From Massilia rubra (GTDB taxonomy: Bacteria > Pseudomonadota > Gammaproteobacteria > Burkholderiales > Burkholderiaceae_D), in assembly GCF_011682065.1 (NCBI RefSeq), contig NZ_VUYU01000041.1:1-52383 (forward strand): DNA of 52,383 bases. Reading direction: 5' to 3'. The position numbers and the translations under genes are program-made. Positions 27,805 to 36,195 of the stretch are shown in pieces (position 1 is the stretch's first letter; each line of letters starts with the position of its first letter). Below the pieces are notes generated by a model, which had not been told where the DNA came from, searched no databases, and saw nothing but the letters and a program-made list of their open reading frames with translations.

Positions 27805-27880
27805 GGACAAATTTTGGCCTGTGAATAAAGTCGCGTTTATCCACAAACGGTGCCTGTGGATATCAATAGGCTTATCCACA
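27805..27880 (+). repeat. DnaA-box module, copy 2 (imperfect 76-bp direct repeat)
   Basis: Repeats the block order of copy 1: GGACAA, GGCCTGTGAATAAAGTCG, an extra perfect box TTATCCACA, then CCTGTGGATATC and CTTATCCACA. It ends 28 bp before the start of the nitronate monooxygenase gene. Confidence 0.75.
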
Positions 27881-27908
27881 GGTCCTTTCGAACCTTGGTG
27901 GAGGTGAT

Positions 27909-28946
27909 ATGGATCTGCACGCGTTGTTTAAGTTTCCAATTTTGCAAGGCCCGATGGCTGGCGGCGCCAGCCGGGCCGAATTGGTGGCCGCGGTATCGAA
28001 TTCCGGCGGCTTGGGTTGCATGGCGGGATCGTTGTTGTCGCCCGCAGCCGTGCGCGACGAGGTTGGCCGGATCAGGTCGATGACCGATCAGCCGTTTTTG
28101 CTCAATCTTTTTGTTCTTCAGACACCTTCGCCGACGCCGGACGAGGTTAGCGCCGCCGTTGAACTGCTGCGCCCGGTCTGGGAAAGCCTCGGCTGGGACA
28201 ACTTACCCGTGCCAACACAGTGGTGCCAGGACTTCGAGGCCCAGTTCGACACCCTGATCGCACTGCGCCCGGCGGCGGCCAGTTTTACGTTCGGCATCCT
28301 GACGCCCATCCAGGTCGAGCGGCTGCATGACGCCGGCATCTACGTGATCGGTACGGTCACGACGGTGGAAGAAGCGCTGGCCTGGGAAAATGTGGGCGCC
28401 GACGCCGTGATCGCCTCGGGCATCGAGTCCGGCGGCCATCGCGGCACCTTTCTTGGACCGCAAGAAGACGCCACCCTGGGTGGAAAAGCGCTCTGGCCCC
28501 AGGTGGCCGAAGCCGTCAAGATTCCGGTCATTGCCGCCGGCGGCATCATGACCGGGGTCGATATTGCCGAAGCACTCGCACTGGGGGCCCAAGCCGTGCA
28601 AATGGGCAGCGCCTTTATCGTAACCGACGAGTCCGGCATTCATCCCGCCTATAAACAGCGGCTGATCGAGGCGCGCGATACGCCCACCCGCCTGACGCGT
28701 GCCTTCAGCGGCCGCTACGCGCGCGGCCTGGAAAACAGCTTCATGCGCAAGATGGAAAGTGTCGAGAAGCAAGTTCCAGCGTATCCTGTCCAAAACGCAC
28801 TGACCACGGGCATCCGCGCAGCCGCAGCCGAACGGGGCGACACCGAACTGATGTCGCTCTGGGCGGGCGCCGAGATCCGCCGCGCGCGGCCGATGCCAGT
28901 TGCCCAACTGATGCAGATGCTGGTGGCCGAGATGCGCACACGATAA
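27909..28946 (+). CDS. Nitronate monooxygenase (2-nitropropane dioxygenase family)
   Basis: A 345-aa FMN-dependent TIM-barrel enzyme that detoxifies alkyl nitronates (such as 3-nitropropionate) with oxygen. FPILQGPMAGGASRAELVAA at the N-terminus and the SGGLG loop bind FMN. ASGIESGGHRG carries the conserved histidine that serves as catalytic base. A long-range GGIMTGVDIAEALALGAQAV segment forms the phosphate site. GGAGGTGAT sits just before the ATG, an unusually perfect ribosome-binding site. The GMC oxidoreductase gene follows 21 bp downstream. Confidence 0.93.
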   Translation: MDLHALFKFPILQGPMAGGASRAELVAAVSNSGGLGCMAGSLLSPAAVRDEVGRIRSMTDQPFLLNLFVLQTPSPTPDEVSAAVELLRPVWESLGWDNLPVPTQWCQDFEAQFDTLIALRPAAASFTFGILTPIQVERLHDAGIYVIGTVTTVEEALAWENVGADAVIASGIESGGHRGTFLGPQEDATLGGKALWPQVAEAVKIPVIAAGGIMTGVDIAEALALGAQAVQMGSAFIVTDESGIHPAYKQRLIEARDTPTRLTRAFSGRYARGLENSFMRKMESVEKQVPAYPVQNALTTGIRAAAAERGDTELMSLWAGAEIRRARPMPVAQLMQMLVAEMRTR

Positions 28947-28967
28947 AAACGAGACGAGGAGCGGCAT

Positions 28968-30596
28968 TTGGAATCGGCAGGAGAATACGACTACATCATC
29001 ATCGGCGGCGGCACCGCTGGCTGCGTACTGGCCAACCGCCTGACCCGGCGCCGCGACATCAACGTGTTGCTGATCGAAGCGGGCGGACGCGACGACTACC
29101 TCTGGATCCACATTCCGGTCGGCTATTTGCACTGCATCGGCAATCCGCGCACCGACTGGCTGTACAAGACCGAACCGGATGCCGGCCTGAACGGTCGCGC
29201 GCTGATTTATCCGCGTGGCAAAGTCCTGGGCGGCAGTTCCTCGATCAACGGCATGATCTACATGCGCGGCCAATCGCACGATTACGACCGCTGGGCCGAC
29301 CTGACCGGCGATCCCGGCTGGGCCTGGGACAAGGTATTGCCGCTTTTTAAGAAGAGCGAGGATTATCACGGCGGCGCCAGCGAACTGCACGGTAGCGGCG
29401 GTGAGTGGCGGGTCGAGAAGCAACGCCTGTCCTGGCAATTGCTCGACGCGTTTCGCGATGCGGCCGAGCAAACCGGTATTCGTAAAATCGACGATTTCAA
29501 CGGTGGCGACAACGACGGTTGCAACTATTTCGACGTCAACCAGAAGCGCGGCGTCCGCTGGAACACGGCCAAGGCTTTCCTCAAGCCAGCGGCCAAACGG
29601 CCCAACCTGACCATCATGACCGGTTGCCACGTGGAACGGTTGATCATCGACGATACGGAGCAGGGCAAAGTCTGCCGGGGCGTTGAATTTACCGGCGGCG
29701 GTACGGCGTTCACGGCGACGGCCGCGCTGGAAACGGTGCTGACCGCCGGCGCCGTCGGCTCACCGCAGATTTTGCAACTGTCCGGCATCGGTCCGGCGGC
29801 GTTGTTGCGCGACGCCGGCGTGACGGTGCAGGTCGACTCTCCCGGGGTCGGGGATAACTTGCAGGATCATTTGCAGCTGCGCATGATCTACAAAGTCAGC
29901 AATGCGCGCACCTTGAACACCACGGCGGCCAGCTGGTTCGGCAAGATGAAAATCGGCATGGAATACGCGATGTTCCAGAGCGGGCCGATGTCGATGGCGC
30001 CGTCGCAACTGGGCGCGTTCGCCCGCTCCGATCCCGGCCAGGCCACGCCGAACCTGCAATATCACGTGCAGCCTTTGTCGCTGGAAAAATTCGGCGACCC
30101 CTTGCACCCGTTTCCGGCGTTCACGGCGAGCGTGTGCAACCTGCGGCCGAGCTCGCGCGGGCATGTGCGCATTGCCTCCGCCGATTCCTACGCCGCGCCG
30201 AAAATCACGCCGAATTACCTGAGCACGCAAGAAGACCGCACGACTGCGGCGGCGGCGCTGAGGCTGACGCGCAAGATCGTGGCCGCGCCGGCATTGGCGC
30301 GCTATGCGCCACAGGAATTCAAGCCCGGGATAGCGTTTCAGACGGAACAAGAACTGGCCGACGCCGCCGGACAGATCGGCACGACGATTTTCCACCCGGT
30401 CGGCACCTGCAAGATGGGCCGCGCAGGGGACCCGATGGCCGTGGTCGATAGCGAACTGCGTGTGAACGGCGTGCAAAAACTGCGCGTGGTCGATGCCTCG
30501 GTGATGCCCTTGATCACCTCGGGCAATACCAACAGTCCGACCATCATGATTGCCGAACGCGCGGCGGAACTGATCGCGCAGGCGGCGAAGGGGTGA
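28968..30596 (+). CDS. GMC-family FAD oxidoreductase (choline/alcohol dehydrogenase-like)
   Basis: A 542-aa flavoenzyme that oxidises a primary alcohol. YIIIGGGTAGCVLANRL (about 9-25) binds FAD, GGSSSINGMIYMRG is the GMC signature 1, and GAVGSPQILQLSGIGP is signature 2. FHPVGTCKMG holds one catalytic histidine; the second active-site position lies in NTNSPTIMIAERAA near the C-terminus. The start is a TTG at 28968 with GAGGAG 8 bases upstream; no ATG gives a sensible N-terminus. It follows the nitronate monooxygenase by 21 bp and is likely co-transcribed. The substrate cannot be assigned; choline is only one option. Confidence 0.9.
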   Translation: MESAGEYDYIIIGGGTAGCVLANRLTRRRDINVLLIEAGGRDDYLWIHIPVGYLHCIGNPRTDWLYKTEPDAGLNGRALIYPRGKVLGGSSSINGMIYMRGQSHDYDRWADLTGDPGWAWDKVLPLFKKSEDYHGGASELHGSGGEWRVEKQRLSWQLLDAFRDAAEQTGIRKIDDFNGGDNDGCNYFDVNQKRGVRWNTAKAFLKPAAKRPNLTIMTGCHVERLIIDDTEQGKVCRGVEFTGGGTAFTATAALETVLTAGAVGSPQILQLSGIGPAALLRDAGVTVQVDSPGVGDNLQDHLQLRMIYKVSNARTLNTTAASWFGKMKIGMEYAMFQSGPMSMAPSQLGAFARSDPGQATPNLQYHVQPLSLEKFGDPLHPFPAFTASVCNLRPSSRGHVRIASADSYAAPKITPNYLSTQEDRTTAAAALRLTRKIVAAPALARYAPQEFKPGIAFQTEQELADAAGQIGTTIFHPVGTCKMGRAGDPMAVVDSELRVNGVQKLRVVDASVMPLITSGNTNSPTIMIAERAAELIAQAAKG

Positions 30597-30606
30597 AACT
30601 TCTGCG

Positions 30607-31101
30607 TCAGGCTGTTTCTGAGGCGATCTCCAGGCCGGGGAATTGCTCCCGCAATTCCTTGGTCAAATTGCTTGCGACAAAAGGCGTAAATTTTCCAAGC
30701 ATGATCCAGGTTCCTGGCGTGGTTTCTACGCCGCTTGTGAAGACAAGGGGAAACGCCAGTCGCATGTGCTCCGTCAGCTCAGCCGGGAACATCGGGTCGA
30801 ACCGCACCTTGATTGTCTCGGACGCGTCTTCCATCCAGTCCCAGCTCCCCTCGGGTTCGCCGATCACACCAATGATGTCGTTGTCATCGGCAAATGCCAC
30901 GCAGCGTCCCACGGCAGAGGCAACACTCAGTTCCGCATGCGTGCGGAGCGCAAACACGGCTTTTATACAGTTGCCGCAATAGCGGACGCGCTCATTCGCA
31001 GTCGGCGCGAGTTGTTCCCACTTGCGTTGGCAGAGGGTCCTGAGATCGCATTTGGTCAGTTCCGGCATGAAAGGGGGCATGTGCGTGGTGAAAACAGCCA
31101 T
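30607..31101 (-). CDS. Uncharacterised 164-aa protein with paired cysteines
   Basis: Residues about 18-46 contain C-x5-C-x3-W followed by a C-x2-C pair (CDLRTLCQRKWEQL and RYCGNC), a pattern seen in small uncharacterised bacterial proteins where a CxxC pair follows W-E-x-L. It may bind zinc or be a redox pair. The rest is mixed alpha/beta with no membrane segment or signal peptide. It is convergent with the GMC gene (10-bp gap) and divergent from the liv operon across 187 bp. I cannot assign a function. Confidence 0.65.
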   Translation of the reverse strand: MAVFTTHMPPFMPELTKCDLRTLCQRKWEQLAPTANERVRYCGNCIKAVFALRTHAELSVASAVGRCVAFADDNDIIGVIGEPEGSWDWMEDASETIKVRFDPMFPAELTEHMRLAFPLVFTSGVETTPGTWIMLGKFTPFVASNLTKELREQFPGLEIASETA

Positions 31102-31288
31102 TCTACGTCAGCCCGAATGCTGGGCATCGACCTCCAGGCTGCCGCAAAGTTGCACTTTGGTGTCGCTTGCCTGATAGGCATCAGGGCTGGCAGCATGGTA
31201 GTTATACTGTATTGTGAGCAAAATCCAATCTGTGTATAGTCGAACAAAAAATGTTTTCAAAGCGGTATGAAAATAAACCGGAGACACA

Positions 31289-32059
31289 ATGACAGATGTC
31301 ATATTGGAAACACGAGCCCTGACCAAAGAGTTCAAGGGCTTTACCGCAGTCAACGATGTTAATCTCGCCGTCCAGCGCGGACACATTCACGCGCTGATCG
31401 GCCCCAACGGCGCCGGCAAGACCACCTGCTTCAATCTGCTGACCAAATTCCTGGTGCCCACCTCGGGCAAGATTTTGTTCAATGGAAAAGATATCACCCC
31501 GGCGCGCCCGACGCAGATTGCGCGCATGGGCATCATCCGCTCCTTCCAGATTTCGGCCGTGTTTCCGCACCTGACGGTGTTGCAGAATGTGCGGATCGGC
31601 TTGCAGCGCGAACTGGGAACGTCCTTCCATTTCTGGCGCAGCGAAAAATCGCTCGCAAGCCTGAACGAGCGCGCCATGGAACTGCTGGCCGAGGTCGACC
31701 TGACCGAATTCGCCGATACCGTCACGGTTGACATGCCCTACGGCCGCAAGCGCGCGCTCGAAATCGCCACCACCCTGGCCATGAAGCCCGAACTGATGTT
31801 GCTCGACGAGCCGACCCAGGGCATGGGCCATGAAGATGTCCACAGGGTCACCGAGCTGATCAAAAAAGTCTCGGCCGGCCGCACCATCTTGATGGTGGAA
31901 CACAATATGAGTGTGGTCTCCGGCATCTGCGACAAGATTACTGTGCTGCAGCGCGGCGCTTTGCTGGCCGAGGGCAGTTACGCCGAAGTCTCGACCAATG
32001 CGCAGGTGATGGAAGCGTACATGGGCACCACCAGCGCCGAACTCGAAGGGGCGCATTGA
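31289..32059 (+). CDS. livG: LivG-type ABC transporter ATP-binding protein
   Basis: A 256-aa ATPase of the branched-chain (HAAT) amino-acid importer family. Walker A is GPNGAGKTT, the signature reads MPYGRKRALEIA (LSYG-like in this family), Walker B is LMLLDEPTQGMG, and the switch histidine is in LMVEHNMSVV. It powers uptake across the inner membrane with LivF, LivH and LivM. It is the first gene of a five-gene plus-strand operon (G, F, binding protein, H, M), and overlaps livF in TGATG. The promoter should lie in the A+T-rich 31190-31288 segment. Confidence 0.9.
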   Translation: MTDVILETRALTKEFKGFTAVNDVNLAVQRGHIHALIGPNGAGKTTCFNLLTKFLVPTSGKILFNGKDITPARPTQIARMGIIRSFQISAVFPHLTVLQNVRIGLQRELGTSFHFWRSEKSLASLNERAMELLAEVDLTEFADTVTVDMPYGRKRALEIATTLAMKPELMLLDEPTQGMGHEDVHRVTELIKKVSAGRTILMVEHNMSVVSGICDKITVLQRGALLAEGSYAEVSTNAQVMEAYMGTTSAELEGAH

Positions 32060-32766
32060 TGACCGCCGCGCTCGAAATTTCGCATCTGCAAGCCTGGTAC
32101 GGCGAATCGCACATCCTGCACAACGTCAATTTGCGGGTCGAGAAGGGCGAAGTCGTGACCCTGCTGGGCCGCAACGGCGCCGGACGGACCACCACCTTGC
32201 GCGCGATCATGGGCCTGACCGGTGCGCGCACGGGTTCGATCAAGGTCAACGGGGTCGAGTCGATCAGCCTGCCGACGCACAAGATTGCCCACCTGGGCAT
32301 CGGGTATTGCCCGGAAGAGCGGGGTATCTTTTCATCGCTCTCGACCGAAGAAAACCTGATGCTGCCGCCGCAACTGGCCGGTAGCGACGCCGGCATGTCG
32401 GTGGCGGAAATCTACGAGATGTTCCCGAATTTGCTGGAACGAAAAAACAGCCAGGGCACGCGTTTGTCCGGCGGCGAGCAGCAAATGCTGGCGGTGGCGC
32501 GCATTTTGCGCACCGGCGCGCGTCTGTTGCTGCTCGATGAAATTTCCGAAGGCCTGGCGCCGGTGATCGTGCAAGGTCTCGCACGCATGATTACCACGCT
32601 CAAGGCCAAGGGCTACACCATCGTCATGGTGGAACAGAATTTCCGCTTCGCCGCACCGTTGGCGGACCGGTTTTACGTGGTGGAGCACGGTCAGATCGTG
32701 GAAACCTTTGCTTCGTCGGAACTGAGCGCCAAGATGCCAATTCTGACTGAACTGTTGGGCGTATAG
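32059..32766 (+). CDS. livF: LivF-type ABC transporter ATP-binding protein, Walker A Lys-to-Arg
   Basis: A 235-aa partner of LivG. The Walker A reads GRNGAGRTT, with arginine where the catalytic lysine normally stands. The rest is standard: signature LSGGEQQMLAVARIL, Walker B LLLLDEISEGL (with Ile-Ser where Pro-Thr is usual), and EQNFRFA at the switch region, with Gln where some families have His, as is usual for LivF. The start codon overlaps the livG stop. The Lys-to-Arg change occurs, to my recollection, in some betaproteobacterial LivF subfamilies, so it need not be inactivating, but LivG would then do most of the hydrolysis. Confidence 0.9.
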   Translation: MTAALEISHLQAWYGESHILHNVNLRVEKGEVVTLLGRNGAGRTTTLRAIMGLTGARTGSIKVNGVESISLPTHKIAHLGIGYCPEERGIFSSLSTEENLMLPPQLAGSDAGMSVAEIYEMFPNLLERKNSQGTRLSGGEQQMLAVARILRTGARLLLLDEISEGLAPVIVQGLARMITTLKAKGYTIVMVEQNFRFAAPLADRFYVVEHGQIVETFASSELSAKMPILTELLGV

Positions 32767-32820
32767 CAGGATAGCGACAGCCCATAGCAAGACCATACCA
32801 ATACCCTAAATGGAGACAAT

Positions 32821-34026
32821 ATGAAACGTAATATCATTGCTTTAGCAGCCAGCGCCGCCTGCCTCGGATTCGCCTTGCCGGCGCACGCGCAAGTGTCGAA
32901 CGACACCATCAAGATCGGCATGCTGACCGACGTGTCCGGCGTGTACGCCGACGTCGATGGCGCCGGTGGCGCGGAAGCGGTCAAGATGGCGATCGCCGAC
33001 CTGGGCGGCAACATCAACGGCAAGAAAATCGAATTCGTTTTCGCCGATCACCAGAACAAGGCCGACATCGCCGCCAGCAAGGCGCGTGAATGGTTCGACC
33101 AGCAAGGTGTCGACATGCTGATCGGCGGCACCAACTCGGGCGCCAACCTGGCCATGGCCAAGATTGCGGCGGAAAAGAAAAAGGTCTTCATCTCGATCGG
33201 CGCCGGCACGGCCCGCCTGACCAATGAAGAATGTTCCCCCTTCACCGTGCATTACGCCTACGACACGGTGGCCTTGGCACGTGGAACAGGCGGCGCGATT
33301 GTGAAGCAGGGCGGCAAGTCCTGGTATTTCCTGACCGCCGATTACGCCTTCGGCCAGTCGCTCGAAAAAGACACGACCGACGTGGTCAAGGCCGCTGGCG
33401 GCACGGTGACGGGCGCCTCCAAGCATCCGCTGTCGGCCTCGGATTTTTCGTCCTTTTTGCTGAAGGCGCAGGGCTCGAAGGCGCAGATCCTGGGGCTGGC
33501 CAATGCCGGCGGCGACATGATCAATGCGGTCAAGGCGGCCAATGAGTTTGGCGTCGGCAAGTCGATGAAGCTGGCCGGTTTGCTGGTGTTCATCAACGAT
33601 ATCCACACCCTGGGATTGAACATGACCCAGGGCATGTATCTGACCGATGGCTGGTACTGGGACCAGAGCCCGGAAAGCCGGGCCTGGTCGAAGCGCTATT
33701 TCGCCAAGATGAAGAAGTTCCCGTCGATGTTGCAAGCCGCCGATTACTCAGCCGCGACCAACTACCTGAACGCGGTCAAGGCGATCGGGACCGACGACAG
33801 CGAGAAGGTCATGGCGCAGTTGAAGAAGACCAAGATCAACGACATGTTCACCAAGGGCGGCGAGATCCGTCCGGACGGCCGCATGGTGCACGATATGTAC
33901 CTGATGGAAGTGAAGAAGCAGGCGGAGTCGAAGTATCCGTGGGATTACTACAAGGTCATCGCGACCATTCCTGGCGCGCAGGCGTATACGACCAAGGCGG
34001 AAACAAAGTGCGCGTTGTGGAAGTAA
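32821..34026 (+). CDS. Periplasmic substrate-binding protein of the liv-type transporter
   Basis: A 401-aa protein with a Sec signal peptide (about 1-23, ending ALPAHA) and a Leu/Ile/Val-type periplasmic-binding fold (Peripla_BP_6): IKIGMLTDVSGVYADVDGAG at the N-terminus and GGTNSGANLAMAKIAAEKKK near residue 100. It captures the ligand and delivers it to LivH/LivM. Such proteins bind branched-chain or aromatic amino acids, amides, or carboxylates; the ligand cannot be read here. It sits between livF and livH, and a palindromic element separates it from livH, which would let it be expressed above the membrane genes. Confidence 0.9.
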   Translation: MKRNIIALAASAACLGFALPAHAQVSNDTIKIGMLTDVSGVYADVDGAGGAEAVKMAIADLGGNINGKKIEFVFADHQNKADIAASKAREWFDQQGVDMLIGGTNSGANLAMAKIAAEKKKVFISIGAGTARLTNEECSPFTVHYAYDTVALARGTGGAIVKQGGKSWYFLTADYAFGQSLEKDTTDVVKAAGGTVTGASKHPLSASDFSSFLLKAQGSKAQILGLANAGGDMINAVKAANEFGVGKSMKLAGLLVFINDIHTLGLNMTQGMYLTDGWYWDQSPESRAWSKRYFAKMKKFPSMLQAADYSAATNYLNAVKAIGTDDSEKVMAQLKKTKINDMFTKGGEIRPDGRMVHDMYLMEVKKQAESKYPWDYYKVIATIPGAQAYTTKAETKCALWK

Positions 34027-34062
34027 ATTAGGCTGCGTTCGAACATTCACCGTCGCTTCCTT

Positions 34063-34163
34063 TAGCCCGTCGATCCCCGCCGCCTCCGTCGTTCCCGCGC
34101 AGGCGGGAACGACGGTGGGCAGCGCAGGAAGTCGGTTCCGGCAATGCCGGGATCGACGGGCTA
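34063..34163. repeat. Nested palindromic element inside the liv operon
   Basis: An outer 15-bp perfect inverted repeat (TAGCCCGTCGATCCC at 34063-34077, complement at 34149-34163) encloses an inner 13-bp perfect palindrome around GCAG (34086-34098 with 34103-34115). The inner core TTCCCGCgcagGCGGGAA is shared with the element at 10565-10643. The folded RNA could protect the upstream transcript and reduce livHM expression. Confidence 0.85.
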
Positions 34164-34195
34164 TCCCCCGGTCCCACTTTATGAACTGAGATGCC

Positions 34196-35080
34196 ATGGA
34201 AATATTCGGCGTTCCCCTGCAGGCGATGGTCAGCCAGCTTTTGCTCGGCCTGGTCAACGGCTCTTTCTACGCCATGCTCTCGCTTGGCCTGGCCGTCATC
34301 TTCGGCCTGCTTAATGTCATCAACTTCTCCCACGGCGCCCTCTACATGATGGGCGCTTTTGCGGCCTATATCGGCGTCACCACCTTCGGCCTGAGCTACT
34401 GGGCCATGCTGGCGCTGGCGCCCCTGCTGGTCGGCGTGTTCGGCATCATCGTCGAAAAATCGATGCTGCGCTGGCTCTACAAGCTCGATCACCTGTACGG
34501 CCTGCTGCTGACATTCGGCATCACCTTGCTGCTCGAAGGCGTGTTCCGCTCGTTTTTCGGCAACTCCGGCCAGTCCGTCAGCGTGCCGGAACTGCTCCAG
34601 GGCCGCACCGACCTGGGCTTCATGGAATTGCCGAATTACCGCCTGTGGGTCGTGTTCGCCTCGCTCAGCGTCTGCCTGGCAACCTGGTTCGTCATCGAAA
34701 AGACCAAGCTCGGCGCCTACCTGCGGGCCGGGACCGAGAACCCGAAACTGGTCGAAGCCTTCGGCATCAACGTGCCGCTGATGGTCACTTTGACCTACGG
34801 CTTCGGCGTGGCCCTGGCCGGCTTTGCCGGGGTGCTGGCGGCGCCGATCATCAACGTCACGCCACTGATGGGCTCGAACCTGATCATCGTCGTGTTCGCC
34901 GTTGTGGTGATCGGCGGCATGGGCTCGATCATGGGTTCCATCCTCACCGGCCTCGGCCTGGGTGTGATCGAGGGCCTGACCCGCGTCTTCTATCCGGAAG
35001 GCTCGGAAGTGGTGGTGTTCGTCGTCATGGTCATCGTGCTGCTGATCCGTCCCGCCGGCTTGTTCGGCAAAGAGAAGTAA
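34196..35080 (+). CDS. livH: LivH-type branched-chain ABC transporter permease
   Basis: A 294-aa inner-membrane permease with about eight hydrophobic segments. QLLLGLVNGSFYAMLSLGLAV near the N-terminus and the ATP-coupling loop region with GTENPKLVEAFGINVP (usually RA..N...A...GI) are typical of LivH. It pairs with LivM to form the channel. It starts 33 bp after the nested palindrome; GAG lies before the ATG at 34196. livM follows 30 bp downstream. Confidence 0.92.
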   Translation: MEIFGVPLQAMVSQLLLGLVNGSFYAMLSLGLAVIFGLLNVINFSHGALYMMGAFAAYIGVTTFGLSYWAMLALAPLLVGVFGIIVEKSMLRWLYKLDHLYGLLLTFGITLLLEGVFRSFFGNSGQSVSVPELLQGRTDLGFMELPNYRLWVVFASLSVCLATWFVIEKTKLGAYLRAGTENPKLVEAFGINVPLMVTLTYGFGVALAGFAGVLAAPIINVTPLMGSNLIIVVFAVVVIGGMGSIMGSILTGLGLGVIEGLTRVFYPEGSEVVVFVVMVIVLLIRPAGLFGKEK

Positions 35081-35110
35081 AAGACAAGTAACCGAGAACT
35101 GGAGCCATTG

Positions 35111-36094
35111 ATGAACAAGAACATCGCTTACGGCGTCGCGCTGCTCATTGCGCTGGCCGCGCCTTTTGTCGGCTATCCCGTCTTCCTGATGAAGTTGCTG
35201 TGCTTCGGGCTGTTCGCCTGCGCCTTCAACCTGCTGATCGGTTACACGGGCTTGCTGTCTTTCGGCCACGCCGCTTTCTTCGGCTCGGCCGGCTACGTGA
35301 CCGGGCACGCGCTGACCGTGCTCGGCTTGCCGACCGAAGTCGGCATCCTGCTCGGCGTGGCCGCCGGCGCGCTGGTCGGCCTGGTCATGGGCATGCTGGC
35401 GATTCGCCGGCAGGGCATTTACTTTTCCATGATCACCCTGGCGCTGGCGCAGATGGTGTATTTTGCGGCACTGCGCGCGCCCTTCACGCATGGCGAGGAT
35501 GGCTTGCAGGGTGTTCCACGTGGCAAGTTGTTCGGGGTAATCGACCTGAGCAACGACCTGACCCTGTACTTCGTGGTGCTGGCCATCGCGGTGGCGGGCT
35601 TTGCGCTGATCGTGCGCACGGTGCATTCGCCGTTCGGCCAGGTACTCAAGGCCATCAAGGAAAACGAGCCGCGCGCCATTTCGCTTGGCTACGACGTCGA
35701 CAAGTACAAGCTGGTGGCCTTCGTCCTGTCGGCCTCGCTGGCAGGCCTGGCGGGCGCCACCAAGACCCTCGTGCTGGGCTTCGAGACGCTGACCGACGTG
35801 CACTGGGCCATGTCCGGCCTGGTGATCCTGATGACCCTGGTGGGCGGCATGGGCACGCTGTCGGGGCCGATCATCGGCGCCTTCATCATCATCACCTTGG
35901 AAAACAAGCTGGGCGATGTCGGCACCTTCCTGGCGACCCACACCGGGGTCGAGTGGTTCAATACCCTGGGCGAATCGGTCGGCATGGTGACGGGGCTGAT
36001 TTTCATTCTCTGCGTGTTGTTGTTCCGGCGCGGCATTGTCGGCGAAATCGGCGCTGCGCTGGCGGCCGCCGGCGTTCGTAAAAAATCCGTATGA
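35111..36094 (+). CDS. livM: LivM-type branched-chain ABC transporter permease
   Basis: A 327-aa inner-membrane permease with about nine hydrophobic segments; NLLIGYTGLLSFGHAAFFG near residue 45 and VLKAIKENEPRAISLGYDV (the EAA-like coupling loop) identify the family. It is the last gene of the operon and is followed by a Rho-independent terminator at 36146. The ATG at 35111 has GGAGCC upstream; an overlapping TTG one codon earlier is less likely. Confidence 0.92.
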   Translation: MNKNIAYGVALLIALAAPFVGYPVFLMKLLCFGLFACAFNLLIGYTGLLSFGHAAFFGSAGYVTGHALTVLGLPTEVGILLGVAAGALVGLVMGMLAIRRQGIYFSMITLALAQMVYFAALRAPFTHGEDGLQGVPRGKLFGVIDLSNDLTLYFVVLAIAVAGFALIVRTVHSPFGQVLKAIKENEPRAISLGYDVDKYKLVAFVLSASLAGLAGATKTLVLGFETLTDVHWAMSGLVILMTLVGGMGTLSGPIIGAFIIITLENKLGDVGTFLATHTGVEWFNTLGESVGMVTGLIFILCVLLFRRGIVGEIGAALAAAGVRKKSV

Positions 36095-36145
36095 TTGCTT
36101 AAAATGCATGGATGCAGGTCGGGCCGCGCAGGCCGGGCTGCGTAG

Positions 36146-36172
36146 GCCGGGTCGCATGACCCGGCTTTTTTT
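36146..36172 (+). terminator. Rho-independent terminator of the liv operon
   Basis: GCCGGGTC (36146-36153) and GACCCGGC (36158-36165) form an 8-bp stem with a GCAT loop, followed by seven T. Related GGCCGGG repeats lie just before it. Confidence 0.93.
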
Positions 36173-36195
36173 ATCCAATTTTTTGCGGAGAAACG

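Larger units (their letters stand above)
26941..27900. other. Candidate replication origin (oriC): DnaA-box cluster with A+T-rich core
   Basis: A 960-bp stretch with no credible gene. Exact DnaA boxes (TTATCCACA or complement) lie at 27311-27319, 27469-27477, 27715-27723, 27837-27845 and 27872-27880. TTATTCACA-type or TTTTCCACA variants lie at 27820-27828 and 26981-26989. One-mismatch boxes lie at 27452-27460 and 27855-27863. An A+T-rich, T-biased segment spans about 27500-27710. parS sites (37.0 and 47.7 kb) and parAB (50.6 kb) are within 25 kb, as usual around bacterial origins. dnaA itself is not in the window. A DnaA-titrating locus is the main alternative. Confidence 0.7.

Noticed and set aside
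35512-35527. CACGTG-centred site in livM as a parS
   Set aside because: Only the left arm resembles parS; the right arm (GCAAG for AAACA) has four mismatches.
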